From: DATHGT01 sp035317605
Lineage (GTDB): Bacteria > Methylomirabilota > Methylomirabilia > Rokubacteriales > CSP1-6
Assembly: GCA_035317605.1 (NCBI GenBank)
Contig: DATHGT010000170.1
Coordinates: forward strand, 1 to 22,780
Direction: 5' to 3'
Length of the DNA stretch: 22,780 nt
In this document: positions 22,312 through 22,780 of the stretch, piece after piece
Layout: the number at the start of each line of letters is the position of its first letter
How positions within the stretch are numbered: position 1 is the stretch's first letter
The notes under the pieces: generated by a model
What the model saw: the letters and a program-made list of their open reading frames with translations, nothing else
What the model was told of the DNA's origin: nothing
Database searches by the model: none
Translations under genes and position numbers: made by a program

Positions 22312-22780
22312 ATGATCGAGGGCCTGGCCGGCCTCTCGCTCATGATGCTGCTGTGCTGCCTGCGCGTGCCGATCTCGTTCGCGATGGCCATCGTGGGGTT
22401 CGTCGGCTACGCCTACATGCGCGACTGGAACTGGGCGGTGGCGTTCGCGACGGTCCAGACCAAGCTCTACGAGACCGGCCGCAACTACACGCTGTCGGTG
22501 GTGCCGCTGTTCATCCTGATGGGCAACTTCGTCACCCGCGCGGGCATGTCGCAGGAGCTGTTCCGCGCCGCCTACGCGTTCGTCGGCCACCTGCGCGGCG
22601 GGCTCGCCATGGCGACGGTGTGGGCGTCCGCCGGCTTCGGCGGCATCTGCGGGTCGTCGATCGCCACCGCGGCGACCTTCGCGAAAGTCGCCTATCCCTC
22701 GATGAAGAAGTTCGGCTATTCGGACCGGCTGGCTGCCGGCGTGGTGGCGGGCGGGGGAACGCTGGGGATCATGATCCCGC
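22312..22780 (+). CDS. dctM: TRAP transporter large permease subunit DctM, N-terminal part (runs off window)
   Basis: Starting at ATG 22312, 7 bp after the dctQ stop, 156 codons are open to the window end. The sequence MIEGLAGLSLMMLLCCLRVP opens the family-typical first helix, followed by PLFILMGNFVTRAGMSQELF, HLRGGLAMATVWASAGFGGI and CGSSIATAATFAKVAYPSM, which match the DctM/SiaM sodium-coupled permease. The remaining two-thirds lie outside the window. Confidence 0.93.
   Translation, partial: MIEGLAGLSLMMLLCCLRVPISFAMAIVGFVGYAYMRDWNWAVAFATVQTKLYETGRNYTLSVVPLFILMGNFVTRAGMSQELFRAAYAFVGHLRGGLAMATVWASAGFGGICGSSIATAATFAKVAYPSMKKFGYSDRLAAGVVAGGGTLGIMIP

Noticed and set aside
1..22780. CRISPR arrays, tRNA, rRNA, integrase or transposase genes
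   Set aside because: None was seen on either strand; the only direct repeats are the 13-bp and 57/58-bp duplications, which have no spacer pattern.

Overview
The window looks like chromosomal DNA from a very GC-rich, free-living, probably soil or sediment bacterium. The gene mix is typical of Candidatus Rokubacteria/Methylomirabilota or of soil proteobacteria: a Liv-type ABC importer, a TRAP importer, an F420/flavin LLM oxidoreductase, an amidohydrolase, an amidase and an acyl-CoA synthetase. The lineage is an inference, because the window has no rRNA, tRNA or other marker gene. Genes are densely packed, and many starts overlap the preceding stop (ATGA, GTGA or TGATG).

Left part (1-4785). 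The window opens in the C-terminal end of an acyl-CoA synthetase. A minus-strand block follows that reads as an accessory or defence-type island. It comprises a 949-aa TIR - STAND/NB-ARC-like ATPase - TPR protein with a strong extended -10 promoter, then two decayed small genes (DUF6883-like with a frameshift, DUF4926-like with an internal loss and a 13-bp tandem duplication), then an intact Uma2-type nuclease-fold gene. Across the promoter region is a fragment of an isocitrate lyase/PEP mutase family gene with its catalytic middle missing. The sense of turnover (pseudogenes on both sides of an immune-like gene) is the most unusual aspect of the window.

Metabolic part (4790-9402). A D-2-hydroxyacid dehydrogenase converges on an amidohydrolase-2 family gene; a large inverted-repeat element lies between them and covers the amidohydrolase stop codon. 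Diverging from the amidohydrolase is a small AtzG/DUF4089-like gene overlapping an amidase-signature enzyme, then a secreted PRC-barrel protein. A perfect 12-bp hairpin separates that gene from a convergent secreted zinc metalloprotease that carries two ricin-B-type beta-trefoils.

Transport part (11485-22780). After a head-to-tail 57/58-bp repeat and a GC hairpin comes a Tat-exported substrate-binding protein, then livH-livM-livG-livF. A metallo-beta-lactamase-fold hydrolase, a PIG-L/LmbE deacetylase and an LLM oxidoreductase follow on the same strand, so import and catabolism of one unknown substrate may be coupled. A polytopic GT-C-like membrane protein separates this cluster from a TRAP transporter (dctP, dctQ, start of dctM) that runs off the right edge.
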